A DNA stretch of 64,000 bases from Microbacterium sp. 67-17 (GTDB lineage: Bacteria > Actinomycetota > Actinomycetes > Actinomycetales > Microbacteriaceae): the NCBI RefSeq assembly GCF_001898325.1, contig NZ_MKTR01000024.1, positions 120,587 through 184,586 of the forward strand, in the 5' to 3' direction. Below are positions 28,733-39,784 of the stretch, one piece after another. Below the pieces are notes generated by a model. That model ran no database searches and was not told where the DNA came from. It was given only the letters and a program-made list of their open reading frames with translations. Numbering within the stretch: the stretch's first letter is position 1; the number at the start of each line of letters is the position of its first letter. The position numbers were made by a program, and so were the translations under genes.

Positions 28733-30322
28733 CTACAGCGGGATGTTTCCGTGCTTCTTCGGCGGGAGGCTTGCGCGCTTGCCGCGCAGGGACCGCAGCG
28801 CCTTGGCAATCGACACGCGCGTCTGGGCCGGTTCGATGATCCCGTCCAGCTCGCCGCGCTCGGCGGCGAGGAACGGGGATGCCACGTTGTAGGTGTACTC
28901 GTTGGCAAGCCGCGTTCGCACGGCAGCGACATCCTCGCCGGTCTCGCTGGCCCTCTTGAGCTCGCCCCGGTACAGGATGTTCACCGCACCCTGGCCTCCC
29001 ATGACCGCGATCTCGGCGGTTGGCCAGGCGAGGTTGACGTCGGCGCCGAGTTGCTTGGATCCCATGACGATGTACGCGCCGCCGTAGGCCTTGCGCAGGA
29101 TCACCGTCACGAGCGGCACTGTCGCCTCGGCGTACGCGTACAGCAGCTTGGCGCCACGGCGGATCACTCCCGTCCACTCCTGGTCGGTGCCTGGAAGGTA
29201 TCCCGGAACATCGACGAGGGTCACGATCGGAATGGAGAACGCATCGCAGAAGCGAACGAATCGGCTGGCCTTCTCGCCGGCCTCGATGTTGAGGGTGCCC
29301 GCCATCTGAGAGGGCTGGTTCGCGATGATGCCGACCGTCCGTCCCTCGATCCGGCCGAAGCCGATCACGATGTTCGGGGCGAACAACGGCTGTACCTCGA
29401 GGAAATCCCCGTCGTCGACGATGTGGCCGATGACGTCGTGGATGTCGTAGGGCTGATTGGCCGAGTCCGGGATGATCGCGTTCAGAGTGCGGTCGGCATC
29501 CGTCGTCTCCCACTCGAACGGGCTCTCGTACTCGGGGATCTCCGCGAGGTTGTTGTCGGGGAGGAAACCCAGCATCGTGCGGACGTAGTCGATCGCGTCG
29601 TCCTCGTCTTCTGCAAGGTAGTGCGCGACCCCTGAGCGGGTGTTGTGGGTGTAGGCGCCGCCGAGTTCTTCCATCCCGACGTCCTCGCCGGTGACGGTCT
29701 TGATGACATCGGGGCCGGTGACGAACATCTGGCTGGTCTTGTCGACCATGATGACGAAGTCGGTGAGGGCGGGAGAGTAGACGGCGCCGCCGGCTGCCGG
29801 GCCCATGATGATCGAGATCTGCGGGATGACACCCGACGCCCGCGTGTTGAGGCGGAAGATCTCGCCGTATTTGCCGAGGGCGACCACTCCCTCCTGGATG
29901 CGGGCGCCGCCGGAGTCCAGGATGCCGATGATCGGCATCCCGCAACGCAGAGCCAGCTCCATGACCTTGATGATCTTCTCGCCGGCGACTTCGCCGAGCG
30001 ACCCGCCGAACGTCGAGAAGTCCTGGGCGTAGACCGCTACCGTGCGGCCGTGGATCGTTCCGGTTCCGGTGACGACGGAGTCGCCGTAGGGCCGCGACTT
30101 GTCCATCCCAAAGGCTGTCGTGCGGTGGCGCACGTATTCGTCGAGCTCCGTGAAACTGCCGGGATCGACGAGCAGCTCGATGCGCTCACGGGCCGTGAGC
30201 TTGCCCTTAGCGTGCTGCTTCTCGCGGGCTGACTCCTCGGCGGAGACGACAGCCTCCTGGTAGCGCGCGCGCAGGTCGGCGATCTTGCCGGCCGTCGTGA
30301 ACAGGTCGTTGTCGTCGGTCAC
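28733..30322 (-). CDS. accD: Acyl-CoA carboxylase beta chain (carboxyltransferase)
   Basis: 529-aa AccD5/PccB-type carboxyltransferase that moves CO2 from carboxybiotin to propionyl- or acetyl-CoA. Two crotonase-like halves are visible: the N-terminal CoA-binding part ([42 protein letters not shown]) and the C-terminal part ([38 protein letters not shown]). GTG 30322 is 6 nt after a TAGTGT box. It forms an operon with accE; birA is divergent. Confidence 0.95.
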   Translation of the reverse strand: MTDDNDLFTTAGKIADLRARYQEAVVSAEESAREKQHAKGKLTARERIELLVDPGSFTELDEYVRHRTTAFGMDKSRPYGDSVVTGTGTIHGRTVAVYAQDFSTFGGSLGEVAGEKIIKVMELALRCGMPIIGILDSGGARIQEGVVALGKYGEIFRLNTRASGVIPQISIIMGPAAGGAVYSPALTDFVIMVDKTSQMFVTGPDVIKTVTGEDVGMEELGGAYTHNTRSGVAHYLAEDEDDAIDYVRTMLGFLPDNNLAEIPEYESPFEWETTDADRTLNAIIPDSANQPYDIHDVIGHIVDDGDFLEVQPLFAPNIVIGFGRIEGRTVGIIANQPSQMAGTLNIEAGEKASRFVRFCDAFSIPIVTLVDVPGYLPGTDQEWTGVIRRGAKLLYAYAEATVPLVTVILRKAYGGAYIVMGSKQLGADVNLAWPTAEIAVMGGQGAVNILYRGELKRASETGEDVAAVRTRLANEYTYNVASPFLAAERGELDGIIEPAQTRVSIAKALRSLRGKRASLPPKKHGNIPL

Positions 30323-30328
30323 GCCTCC

Positions 30329-30334
30329 ACACTA
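30329..30334 (-). promoter_or_regulatory. -10 box of accD-accE
   Basis: TAGTGT on the minus strand, 6 nt before GTG 30322. Confidence 0.45.
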
Positions 30335-30430
30335 TCGGCGTGTCGCGGGAAGCCCTTGGAGACCAGCGACAACGCGCCGCGGCATCCGTTATGCCTTTCC
30401 CGATGCGGAGGCGGTGGTCATTGCCCTCCC

Positions 30431-30500
30431 GGAGGTAGGCGATATCCCCGGCGTAGGCCATTTGGTGGGGGAATCTGCCTACCTCCGCGATTTCTCCTAC
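30431..30500. promoter_or_regulatory. Symmetrical four-box palindrome between accD and birA
   Basis: A perfect 10-bp inverted repeat, GGAGGTAGGC (30431-30440) and GCCTACCTCC (30477-30486), sits among four GTAGG/CCTAC boxes at 30434, 30453, 30478 and 30496. The boxes are symmetrical about 30467. The position, between two divergent promoters, suits an operator controlling carboxylase and biotin ligase. No regulator is identified. Confidence 0.5.
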
Positions 30501-30539
30501 CGTCACGATTCGCGTCGGGGTGGCCGAGACCGGCGGCCC

Positions 30540-30545
30540 TACAGT
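30540..30545 (+). promoter_or_regulatory. -10 box of birA
   Basis: TACAGT, exactly 6 nt before the birA ATG at 30552. Confidence 0.45.
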
Positions 30546-30551
30546 GAACGG

Positions 30552-31343
30552 ATGCAGGCAGTCGACTTTCCTCGGGCGGCGATCATTGCGGGCCGGCTGG
30601 ATGTGGTCGCCCACACCGGGTCCACGAACGCCGATCTTCTGGTGGCGGTGGCGGGGGAGCCGGATGCCTACCCCCACCTGTCGGTGCTGATCACCGACGA
30701 CCAGCGGGCAGGACGAGGGCGCCTGGATCGCACGTGGACTGCACCGGCCGGCGCTGCCCTGGCGATCTCGGTTCTTGTCCGCGTACCCGGCATCCGCACC
30801 GACCGGCGCGGGTGGGTGCCACTGATCGCCGGCGCGGCGATGACGCTCGCGATTCGGGGTCTGTTCGCGCCTCCAAACGAAGGAGACGGCTCACGCGTTG
30901 CGCTGAAGTGGCCGAACGACGTTCTCATCGACGGCGCAAAGGTCTGCGGCATCCTGTCGCAGATGGTGCCAGGGAAACCTGATGCCATCGTCGTCGGGGC
31001 GGGGGTCAATACGCGGATGACGCCCGGGCAGCTCCCCGTGTCCACGGCGACCTCGTTGGCGATCGCCCGAGCAGACCTCGACCTGGATCGCCTGCTCGCC
31101 GACTATCTGCACGGTCTCGACCGGATGCTGGCAGCTGCGGCATCCGCCGATGCATTCGCCCGTGTGCGTACCGAGGTGCGGGGCGTCTGCGCGACACTCG
31201 GGCGCCAGGTTCGCGTGATGCTGCCGGACGATCACGTGTTCGAGGGATCGGCCACGGCACTCGATGACGCAGGTCGGCTGGTCGTCACGGTGGGTGGTGA
31301 ATCGGTGCCCGTCGCGGCGGGGGACGTCATCCATGTCCGCTGA
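30552..31343 (+). CDS. birA: Biotin-[acyl-CoA carboxylase] ligase
   Basis: 263-aa ligase that attaches biotin to the lysine of the AccA biotinyl domain. The catalytic domain shows HTGSTNADLL, the biotinyl-AMP loop DDQRAGRGRLDRTW, LKWPNDVLIDGAKVCGIL and VVGAGVNT. A short C-terminal SH3-like domain ends the protein. The DNA-binding domain of E. coli BirA is absent, so it should not be its own repressor. ATG 30552 follows TACAGT by 6 nt; the frame upstream is open but non-coding. Confidence 0.94.
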   Translation: MQAVDFPRAAIIAGRLDVVAHTGSTNADLLVAVAGEPDAYPHLSVLITDDQRAGRGRLDRTWTAPAGAALAISVLVRVPGIRTDRRGWVPLIAGAAMTLAIRGLFAPPNEGDGSRVALKWPNDVLIDGAKVCGILSQMVPGKPDAIVVGAGVNTRMTPGQLPVSTATSLAIARADLDLDRLLADYLHGLDRMLAAAASADAFARVRTEVRGVCATLGRQVRVMLPDDHVFEGSATALDDAGRLVVTVGGESVPVAAGDVIHVR

Positions 31344-31349
31344 GACCGC

Positions 31350-31355
31350 CACAAT
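31350..31355 (+). promoter_or_regulatory. Possible -10 box of the PH-domain gene
   Basis: CACAAT, 6 nt before ATG 31362; one base away from TANNNT. Confidence 0.3.
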
Positions 31356-31361
31356 GGGGGT

Positions 31362-31937
31362 ATGTCGCTGCAGCCGGGCACCGGGTCGTCGGGGTACTCC
31401 CTGTCGCCGAGTTCTGTCGGGCGACCGCTGGCGCCCGCGCCCGGCGTCTCGACGCCCGAACTGCTGATCGCGAAGATCCGCGGCCGACGGCCTGCGCTGA
31501 TCCTGTCGGCGATCGTCCTGATCGGCGTCGCCGCAGCCGCCGGGTATTTCTACGACAACCTTCCGGCACCGTTCGAGAACTGGATGCTGCTGGCAGCAGC
31601 GGCTGTTGTCATCTTCGTGCTCGTGTTCCTGCCGTTCCTGGCGTGGCGTGCGCACGTCTACACGATCACGACGCGTCGTGTCATCGAGCGCAGCGGGTTG
31701 TTCGTAGCCCGGCGGCGCGAGCTCGCGCACGTTCGCGGGTACTCGGTGCAGATGCGCCGCGGGCCTCTGCAGCGCCTGGCCGGCAGCGGCACGCTCATCC
31801 TGTCCAACGGTGTCGACGCGCCGATGCGGATGACCCGGGTTCCCCAGGTGGCGCTCGTTCACGAAGTGCTCATCGACCAGGTCGAGGTCAATCAGATCCT
31901 CGCCCACCGAGACGGTCAGGCGCCGCCGGAGTCCTGA
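31362..31937 (+). CDS. PH-domain membrane protein
   Basis: 191-aa protein with two hydrophobic segments (about 45-63 and 68-88) and a C-terminal bacterial PH domain (bPH_2): YTITTRRVIERSGLFVARR, then VRGYSVQMRRGPLQRLAGSG and DQVEVNQIL. It probably faces the cytoplasm and is anchored in the membrane. Function unknown. A comparable gene (Rv3278c) sits between birA and purK in M. tuberculosis, so the neighbourhood is conserved. Confidence 0.85.
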   Translation: MSLQPGTGSSGYSLSPSSVGRPLAPAPGVSTPELLIAKIRGRRPALILSAIVLIGVAAAAGYFYDNLPAPFENWMLLAAAAVVIFVLVFLPFLAWRAHVYTITTRRVIERSGLFVARRRELAHVRGYSVQMRRGPLQRLAGSGTLILSNGVDAPMRMTRVPQVALVHEVLIDQVEVNQILAHRDGQAPPES

Positions 31938-32015
31938 GGCGATCCGGGCCCGCGGGCCACCGACGCCGTGATCCGGCCGGTTCGCGACAGAATGGATCCG
32001 AACGGGAGGACTGCT

Positions 32016-33152
32016 ATGACCTATCGCGTCGGTGTGATCGGCGGCGGACAGTTGGCGCGAATGATGATCGCGCCCGCTGTCGAACTCGGCGTCGAGATCC
32101 GGGTGCTCGCCGAGCAGGAGGGGATGGCGGCAGCTCTCGCGGCATCCGCTGTCGGCGACTACCGAGACGCCGACACCGTGCTCGCGTTCGCGCGCGAGGT
32201 CGATGTCGTCACGTTCGACCACGAACACGTGCCGCAGCGGGTGCTTCGTGCGCTCGTTGACGCGGGCGTTGCCGTACACCCCGGCCCCGACGCCCTGCGC
32301 TACGCGCAAGACAAGCTGCTGATGCGCACGCGACTGCAGGAGATGGGGATGCCGCAGCCCGACTGGGCTGCCGTCACCGGTCCCGATGAGCTCGCCGCCT
32401 TCCTCGATGCACACGGCGGTCGGGCCGTCGTGAAGACGCCTCGGGGTGGATACGACGGCAAAGGTGTGCGGGTCGTCTCGACGCCAGACGGCGCTGCCGA
32501 CTGGTTCACGGCGCTCGCCGAGGATGCCGGGGGCGGCGCGCTACTGGTCGAGGAACTCGTCGAGTTCACCCGAGAGCTCGCGCAACAGGTCGCGCGCACA
32601 CCATCGGGCGCGGTTCGCGCGTACCCCGTCGTCGAGACCGTGCAGCGCGACGGTGTGTGCGCCGAGGTGCTCGCGCCGGCGCCGAGCGCCAGCGCTCGCC
32701 TTGCTGCGACAGCTGCCGAGGTCGGCGAGCGGATCGCCGAGGGGCTCGGTGTCACCGGGATGCTCGCGGTGGAGCTGTTCGAAACCGTCGATGACCGCAT
32801 CCTCGTGAACGAGCTTGCGATGCGCCCGCACAACAGCGGTCACTGGAGCCAGGACGGTGCCGTCACGAGCCAGTTCGAACAGCACCTGCGAGCCGTTCTC
32901 GACCTTCCGCTGGGGGATACGTCGCCTGTCGCGCCCTGGTCGGTGATGATCAACATCCTCGGCGGACCCAGCGAGGGAGGTCTATCGGAGCGGTTCGCGG
33001 CGGCGATGGCGCAGCATCCGTCCGCCCACATCCACACCTACGGCAAGCAGCCGCGCCCGGGGCGCAAGGTCGGGCACGTCAATGCTTTCGGTGCCGATCT
33101 CGATGATGTCGTCTACGACGCGCGTGCGGCAGCCGCGTTCTTCCAGGACTGA
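32016..33152 (+). CDS. purK: N5-carboxyaminoimidazole ribonucleotide synthase
   Basis: 378-aa ATP-grasp enzyme of purine synthesis: AIR + bicarbonate + ATP gives N5-CAIR, the substrate of PurE. N-terminal GVIGGGQLARMMIAPA, the DHEHVPQRVL segment, the ATP-grasp lysine in KTPRGGYDGKGVRVV, and the metal-site NELAMRPHNSGHWS are present. ATG 32016 has a GGGAGGA site 8 nt before it. purE is 939 bp further on, separated by a convergent nitroreductase. Confidence 0.95.
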   Translation: MTYRVGVIGGGQLARMMIAPAVELGVEIRVLAEQEGMAAALAASAVGDYRDADTVLAFAREVDVVTFDHEHVPQRVLRALVDAGVAVHPGPDALRYAQDKLLMRTRLQEMGMPQPDWAAVTGPDELAAFLDAHGGRAVVKTPRGGYDGKGVRVVSTPDGAADWFTALAEDAGGGALLVEELVEFTRELAQQVARTPSGAVRAYPVVETVQRDGVCAEVLAPAPSASARLAATAAEVGERIAEGLGVTGMLAVELFETVDDRILVNELAMRPHNSGHWSQDGAVTSQFEQHLRAVLDLPLGDTSPVAPWSVMINILGGPSEGGLSERFAAAMAQHPSAHIHTYGKQPRPGRKVGHVNAFGADLDDVVYDARAAAAFFQD

Positions 33153-33177
33153 CCCGGGGCCGGACCCTGCCGGATGC

Positions 33178-34029
33178 TCAGTTCGAGGGCAGTCCGCGTC
33201 CCGTGAGCCAGGCGCGCATCCGGTCGCGACCGTTGAGTCCTGCCGCATCCTTCACGCGACGGATGACGGCCCGGCTCCATCCCGTCGGGCGTCCCTGGCT
33301 CGCGTGGTATGCCGCGATCTCGGTGTCGTGGGCGGCGGTGTCGGCATCCGTGATCGGTCTATAGCGCTCGCGGGAGTGCACGACGTTCGGCCCGAGGCGC
33401 GGCTTGATCCCCGCGGTGTCGGTGGGATCGGGGTATCCGACCGCGAGGCCGAACGCGACCATCGCTCGGGCGGGTAACCCGATCAGCTCCGCGGCGCGCT
33501 CGGGGTTGTTGCGAACCGACCCGAGGTAGCAGGTGCCGAGCCCGAGCGACTCGGCGGCGACGACCGCGTTCTGGGCTGCGAGGGCGGCGTCGACGAACGC
33601 GACCAGGGTCGATTCGAGGTAGTCAGCGGCTGTATCCGACTCGCCCTCGGCCGCCGCGATCGCCGAGGCCCGGGCCCAGTCTGCGACGAACAACAGGATG
33701 ACGGGAGCGTCAGCAACGAAGGTGCTCGTGCCGACCTCGTCCACGAGGGCGCGCCGGGTGGCGGCATCCCGAACCTCGACGACGCTCCACAACTGCAGGT
33801 TCGAGGAGCTGGCCGCCGACTGGGCGGCAGCGACCATCGCGGTGATCGCCTCGTCGCTGACCGGCGCGTCGGTGAAGCTGCGCACGGTGTGGTGACGCAG
33901 CAGCCCAGCCAGCGTTGCCGAGCCGCGCAGGGCCGGCTCGGTCAGTGCCGGGGCTGCAGTGCCGTAGCGGGCGCGCAGCAGCGTATCGAGGTCCGGGGTG
34001 CCTGGGGGTGCGGCGATGGACTCGGTCAC
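33178..34029 (-). CDS. Nitroreductase-family NAD(P)H:FMN oxidoreductase
   Basis: 283-aa flavoprotein of the nitroreductase fold. HHTVRSFTDAPVSDEAI contains the FMN-binding HxxRxF arginine and serine. SAASSSNLQLWSVVEV and SLGLGTCYLGSVRNNP are the other conserved segments. A C-terminal extension of about 60 residues (QGRPTGWSRAVIRR) resembles NfsA/Frp-like members. GTG 34029 has GAAGGGA upstream. The natural substrate is unknown. It is inserted between purK and purE in the opposite direction. Confidence 0.88.
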   Translation of the reverse strand: MTESIAAPPGTPDLDTLLRARYGTAAPALTEPALRGSATLAGLLRHHTVRSFTDAPVSDEAITAMVAAAQSAASSSNLQLWSVVEVRDAATRRALVDEVGTSTFVADAPVILLFVADWARASAIAAAEGESDTAADYLESTLVAFVDAALAAQNAVVAAESLGLGTCYLGSVRNNPERAAELIGLPARAMVAFGLAVGYPDPTDTAGIKPRLGPNVVHSRERYRPITDADTAAHDTEIAAYHASQGRPTGWSRAVIRRVKDAAGLNGRDRMRAWLTGRGLPSN

Positions 34030-34079
34030 GGATTCTCCCTTCGGGGGTGCCGTTCCGGGCAATCCCCAGCCATGCACCC

Positions 34080-34085
34080 TAGCCT
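34080..34085 (+). promoter_or_regulatory. -10 box of purE
   Basis: TAGCCT, 6 nt before GTG 34092; leaderless arrangement. Confidence 0.45.
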
Positions 34086-34091
34086 GGTCCG

Positions 34092-34607
34092 GTGACCGCT
34101 GCGCTCCACAGTTCTCCCGCCCCGCTCGTCGGTGTCGTCATGGGCTCGGACTCCGACTGGCGCGTCATGAGCGATGCGTCCCAGGCGCTCACGGACTTCG
34201 GCGTGCCCCACGAGGTCGAGGTGGTCTCGGCCCACCGCACGCCCGACAAGCTCATCGCCTACGGGCGCGAGGCGCGAGGCCGCGGCATCCGCGTCATCAT
34301 CGCGGGTGCCGGCGGGGCCGCGCACTTGCCCGGCATGCTCGCCTCGGTCACCGCACTGCCGGTCATCGGTGTTCCGGTGCCGCTGGCCACCCTCGACGGA
34401 CTCGACTCGCTCCTGAGCATCGTGCAGATGCCGGCCGGCATCCCGGTGGCAACGGTGTCGATCGGCGGGGCCCGGAATGCGGGGCTGTTGGCAGTACGGA
34501 TGCTGGGAATCGCCGACCCCGCTCACGCCGATGCCATCGAAACGTACGCGCGCGAACTCGAGGGCGTCGTCGAGGAGAAAAACCGGCGGCTCAAGGAGGC
34601 GCTGTGA
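34092..34607 (+). CDS. purE: N5-carboxyaminoimidazole ribonucleotide mutase
   Basis: 171-aa class I PurE that converts N5-CAIR to CAIR. The signature [14 protein letters not shown] opens the protein; [12 protein letters not shown] with the catalytic His, and [17 protein letters not shown] follow. GTG start after a TAGCCT box. Its TGA overlaps the GTG of the LCP gene by 4 nt, so the cell-wall ligase and purine gene are translationally coupled. Confidence 0.95.
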   Translation: MTAALHSSPAPLVGVVMGSDSDWRVMSDASQALTDFGVPHEVEVVSAHRTPDKLIAYGREARGRGIRVIIAGAGGAAHLPGMLASVTALPVIGVPVPLATLDGLDSLLSIVQMPAGIPVATVSIGGARNAGLLAVRMLGIADPAHADAIETYARELEGVVEEKNRRLKEAL

Positions 34608-36073
34608 GCGTCGCCAGCCCCCCTCGCATGACCGGAGCGCAGCAATCCGTGCGTCGGCCGGTGATCGAGAACCGCCCGCTTCGCTACCCCAACGCGGCAT
34701 CGCGGCCGATGATGACGCGTCGAGCGTGGTGGTTGCTCATTCTGAACTTCCTGATCCCCGGATCGGCGCAGGTTCTCGCGGGAAACCGGCGTCTCGGCCG
34801 GTTCGGTCTCGGTGCGACCCTCTTCGGCTGGACGTTGATCGCGGTTTCGATCGTCACGCTGTTGCTCTGGCAGCAAGCCTTCGTCGCGATCGCGACGAAC
34901 TGGTTCGTGCTGCTCGGCGTGCAGGCGCTGCTGTTCGCCTACCTGCTCCTGTGGATCGTCCTCACGATCGACACCCTGCGCCTCGTGCGTCTCGTGCGCA
35001 CCGGGTCGATCACGCGATTCGCCGTCGCGCTCGTCGGTGTCGGGGCCCTCGTTCTCGCCGGTAGCGGCGTGGTCTGGGCATCCGACCGGCTCGGAGGCGT
35101 GCGTGATTCGTTCGGTGCGATCTTCGCCGAGTCTGGGCCCTCGGTGCCACCGTCGGACGGCTACTACAACATCCTGCTGCTCGGCGCCGACAGCGGTGAG
35201 GGCCGCGACTCAATGCGGTATGACAGCATCTCGGTAGCCTCGATCAACGCCGACACCGGCGCCGTCACGATCACCGGCATCCCGCGCGACATGGTCAACG
35301 TCCCGTTCGCGCCGGGCCCCATGCAAGACCTGTACCCGAACGGGCACAGCGGCCATTCCGACCCGGTCTGTGGGTGGGGGAGCGGCATCAACCAGCTCCG
35401 TACCGAGGTCGAGGTGTGCCGCGACGGCACCGCGTTGTATCCGGATGCTGTCGCGAACGGTTCAGAGCCCGGCATTGAGGCGACGAAGGATGCAGCCGAA
35501 GGCCTCCTGGGGATCGAGATTCCCTACTACGTGTTCATCGATATGCATGGGTTCGCGGCTCTCGTCGACGCCCTGGGCGGCGTGGACATCGAGGTTACGG
35601 AACGGCTCCCGAAGGGTGGCGGGCCATCCTACGACGGGCAACCCGCTGAGGAATGGGCCATCGGCTGGATCGAGCCCGGTACTCAGCACATGGACGGTGA
35701 CACGGCTCAGTGGTATGCGCGCTCTCGCTACACCACCAGTGACTGGGACCGGATGCTGCGTCAGCGCCAACTGCAGGAGGCGATCCTCGCGCAGTTCACG
35801 CCGATGAACGTGCTCAATCGGTTCAACGAGGTGCTGTCCGCAGGCACGGCGATCGTGCAGACTGACATCCCTCAGTCGATGGTGCCCTACTTCGCCGAGC
35901 TTGCCCTCAAGTCGAAGGAGCAGCCGGTCACCACCATCGAGCTCACCCCGTCGGGAGTCGGCGGCATCGGCATCATCCCCGAGGAGCTTTCGGCTGATGA
36001 TGTCGCTTTCATCCAGGACTACCTGCGGCAGGCGCTGCACCCACCGACACCCACGCCCACGCCTGCCGCGTGA
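34604..36073 (+). CDS. LytR-CpsA-Psr (LCP) family glycopolymer-peptidoglycan ligase
   Basis: 489-aa membrane protein. An N-terminal hydrophobic part (residues about 45-160) begins [19 protein letters not shown] and contains several membrane segments, more than the single segment of many LCP proteins. The extracellular LCP domain follows: [56 protein letters not shown] and the arginine-rich [18 protein letters not shown]. These residues bind the pyrophosphate of lipid-linked polymers. It probably joins the glycan made by the downstream cluster to peptidoglycan. GTG 34604 overlaps the purE stop; ATG 34628 is an alternative. Confidence 0.9.
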   Translation: MSVASPPRMTGAQQSVRRPVIENRPLRYPNAASRPMMTRRAWWLLILNFLIPGSAQVLAGNRRLGRFGLGATLFGWTLIAVSIVTLLLWQQAFVAIATNWFVLLGVQALLFAYLLLWIVLTIDTLRLVRLVRTGSITRFAVALVGVGALVLAGSGVVWASDRLGGVRDSFGAIFAESGPSVPPSDGYYNILLLGADSGEGRDSMRYDSISVASINADTGAVTITGIPRDMVNVPFAPGPMQDLYPNGHSGHSDPVCGWGSGINQLRTEVEVCRDGTALYPDAVANGSEPGIEATKDAAEGLLGIEIPYYVFIDMHGFAALVDALGGVDIEVTERLPKGGGPSYDGQPAEEWAIGWIEPGTQHMDGDTAQWYARSRYTTSDWDRMLRQRQLQEAILAQFTPMNVLNRFNEVLSAGTAIVQTDIPQSMVPYFAELALKSKEQPVTTIELTPSGVGGIGIIPEELSADDVAFIQDYLRQALHPPTPTPTPAA

Positions 36074-36114
36074 GGCGTTGAGGTCCCCGGCTCTCTGAAG
36101 ACAGGCTCGATTCT

Positions 36115-37200
36115 GTGACGACGACTTTGCGCGTGGTGCTCGACCAACTGGTCGCACCGACCGATCCCGACCTCGCAATGGCATCGCGGGAGTTGACCCG
36201 TGCCCTGATCGCCGCTGCGCCACGGGGCTGTGAGGTCTCAGCGGTTGTTCCGGCGGCCGGCGACGACGCGCTCGCCGAGGTGCGGGCACTAGAAGGACTT
36301 GCCGGGGTCGAGACCTCCCCGATCCCGCGCCGGGAACTGTCGACAGCGCTTTCCCTGGGCTTGCCCAGCGGCCTTGGCGGCGGCATGCTGCACTCGCCGA
36401 CGCTGTTTGCGCCGCTTGTTCGCCACGACCGCGTCCACAACCACGAGCAGACTGTGGTCACCATCTGGGACCTCACCCCCTGGACCCACCCGGAGCGCGT
36501 ATCGAAGGCATCCGTGGCGTGGCATCGCGCGATGCTCAAGCGCGCCGAGAAGCACGCGGATGCCGTCATCGTGCCGCTGCACGCCATGGCCGACGAACTC
36601 GCCGAGCGCACGAAACTCCGCGGGCGAATCCGGGTGATCGCCGGCGCTGCGCCGGACGGATTCGCCGAGCCGCGCGACGCCGTCGGCCGTCGGCGGACGC
36701 TGGGGGTACCTGAAGGCGCGGTTGTTGTCGATGCCGCGGGGGTTTCTGTCGGGGAGCTCGGAGACGTGCTCGCTGCCCTCGGTCGGGAGGTTACCGAGGT
36801 CCCCGTGGTGGTGCTCGGCCCGTCTGCGGACGGGGATGGGCTGCTCGACTCCGTTGTCGCGCTGTCGGTTCCGGACACAGCAGATCGAGCGGCGGTACTA
36901 GCATCGGCATCCGTGGTGCTCGCTCCCCGGATCACACCCGCCTACGGGTGGCGGACGCTCGAGGCGCTTGTGCTAGGAACGCCTATCGTGGCCGCGGCGT
37001 CCGCTGTAAGTCGGGAGTTGGTTGGCGACGGGGGAGCGGTTGTCGAAGATGGCGCTGAGAATCTCGCGGCATCCGTTGCCGCGCTTCTCTCTTCCCACGC
37101 CGATCACAGTCGGGCTGCGACCCTCGCGGCCGACCGCAGCCGCGGCTTTTCCTGGCGCGAATCCGGCGATCGTGTCTGGCAGCTGCACGCCGACCTTTAA
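36115..37200 (+). CDS. Glycosyltransferase, GT4-like
   Basis: 361-aa enzyme with a GT-B layout. The N-terminal half includes LHSPTLFAPLV and VTIWDLTPWTHPE. The C-terminal nucleotide-sugar half includes APRITPAYGWRTLEALVLGTPIVAA, the usual E-x7-E region of GT4 mannosyl- or rhamnosyltransferases. GTG start 41 nt after the LCP stop. It is convergent with rmlC. Donor and acceptor are unknown; the neighbourhood suggests a cell-wall polysaccharide. Confidence 0.82.
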   Translation: MTTTLRVVLDQLVAPTDPDLAMASRELTRALIAAAPRGCEVSAVVPAAGDDALAEVRALEGLAGVETSPIPRRELSTALSLGLPSGLGGGMLHSPTLFAPLVRHDRVHNHEQTVVTIWDLTPWTHPERVSKASVAWHRAMLKRAEKHADAVIVPLHAMADELAERTKLRGRIRVIAGAAPDGFAEPRDAVGRRRTLGVPEGAVVVDAAGVSVGELGDVLAALGREVTEVPVVVLGPSADGDGLLDSVVALSVPDTADRAAVLASASVVLAPRITPAYGWRTLEALVLGTPIVAAASAVSRELVGDGGAVVEDGAENLAASVAALLSSHADHSRAATLAADRSRGFSWRESGDRVWQLHADL

Positions 37201-37206
37201 CGGGCG

Positions 37207-37764
37207 TCAGCCGGTGAAAGGCGTCACCTCGTGCAGGCGCGGGTGCGCGCGATCCTTGTCCGACAGCTCGGCGTCCGCGAGGTCGATCGGCCACGGGATT
37301 GCCACGGTCTCATCGGCGAGGTTCAGGAACGTGTACTCCGCATCCGCGCTCCAGTGATCGTTCACGAGATACGAGTAGGCGGTGTTCTCCTCGAGCGTCT
37401 GGAAGGCGTTTCCGACGCCGCGCGGGATGAAAATCGCGCGAGACGGGTCGATCACAGTCGTGAACACCATGCCGAAGCTCTCCCCGGCACGCAGGTCCAC
37501 CCACGCGCCGAAGACCGCACCGGTGGCGACGGAGATGTACTTGTCCCACGGTTCGGCGTGGATGCCGCGGGTGGTCCCCACCGAGCGGTTGAAGGAGATG
37601 TTGTTCTGCACCGGGCCGAAATCGGGCAGTCCGAGGGCCGCCATCTTCTCCCGCTGCCAGTTCTCCTTGAACCAGCCGCGGTTATCGCCGTGGACGGGCA
37701 AATCCAGAAGGAGCACGCCGGGGATGGCGGTGGGCGTGCACGAGAGCGCCTTGCCGTACTCCAT
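37207..37764 (-). CDS. rmlC: dTDP-4-dehydrorhamnose 3,5-epimerase
   Basis: 185-aa cupin enzyme, third step of dTDP-L-rhamnose synthesis. DNRGWFKENWQREKM, FNRSVGTTRGIHAEPWDKYI with the catalytic histidine, and IPRGVGNAFQTLEENTAYSYLV are recognisable. ATG 37764 is 2 nt after the rmlB stop codon; the longer open frame would overlap rmlB. It is not fused to RmlD, and no RmlD gene follows. Confidence 0.92.
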   Translation of the reverse strand: MEYGKALSCTPTAIPGVLLLDLPVHGDNRGWFKENWQREKMAALGLPDFGPVQNNISFNRSVGTTRGIHAEPWDKYISVATGAVFGAWVDLRAGESFGMVFTTVIDPSRAIFIPRGVGNAFQTLEENTAYSYLVNDHWSADAEYTFLNLADETVAIPWPIDLADAELSDKDRAHPRLHEVTPFTG

Positions 37765-37766
37765 GG

Positions 37767-39709
<1,943 letters not shown>

Positions 39710-39713
39710 CGTC

Positions 39714-39719
39714 TAGAAT
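39714..39719 (+). promoter_or_regulatory. -10 box of the rhamnan glycosyltransferase gene
   Basis: TAGAAT, 65 nt before GTG 39785, which has its own GGAG site; a leadered promoter directly after rmlA. Confidence 0.4.
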
Positions 39720-39784
39720 CGACCGGTAGCATCGCGCGGCTCGGCGGATCCGGGCGGGCGTGACGAACCGGTGCAGGAGATCGA

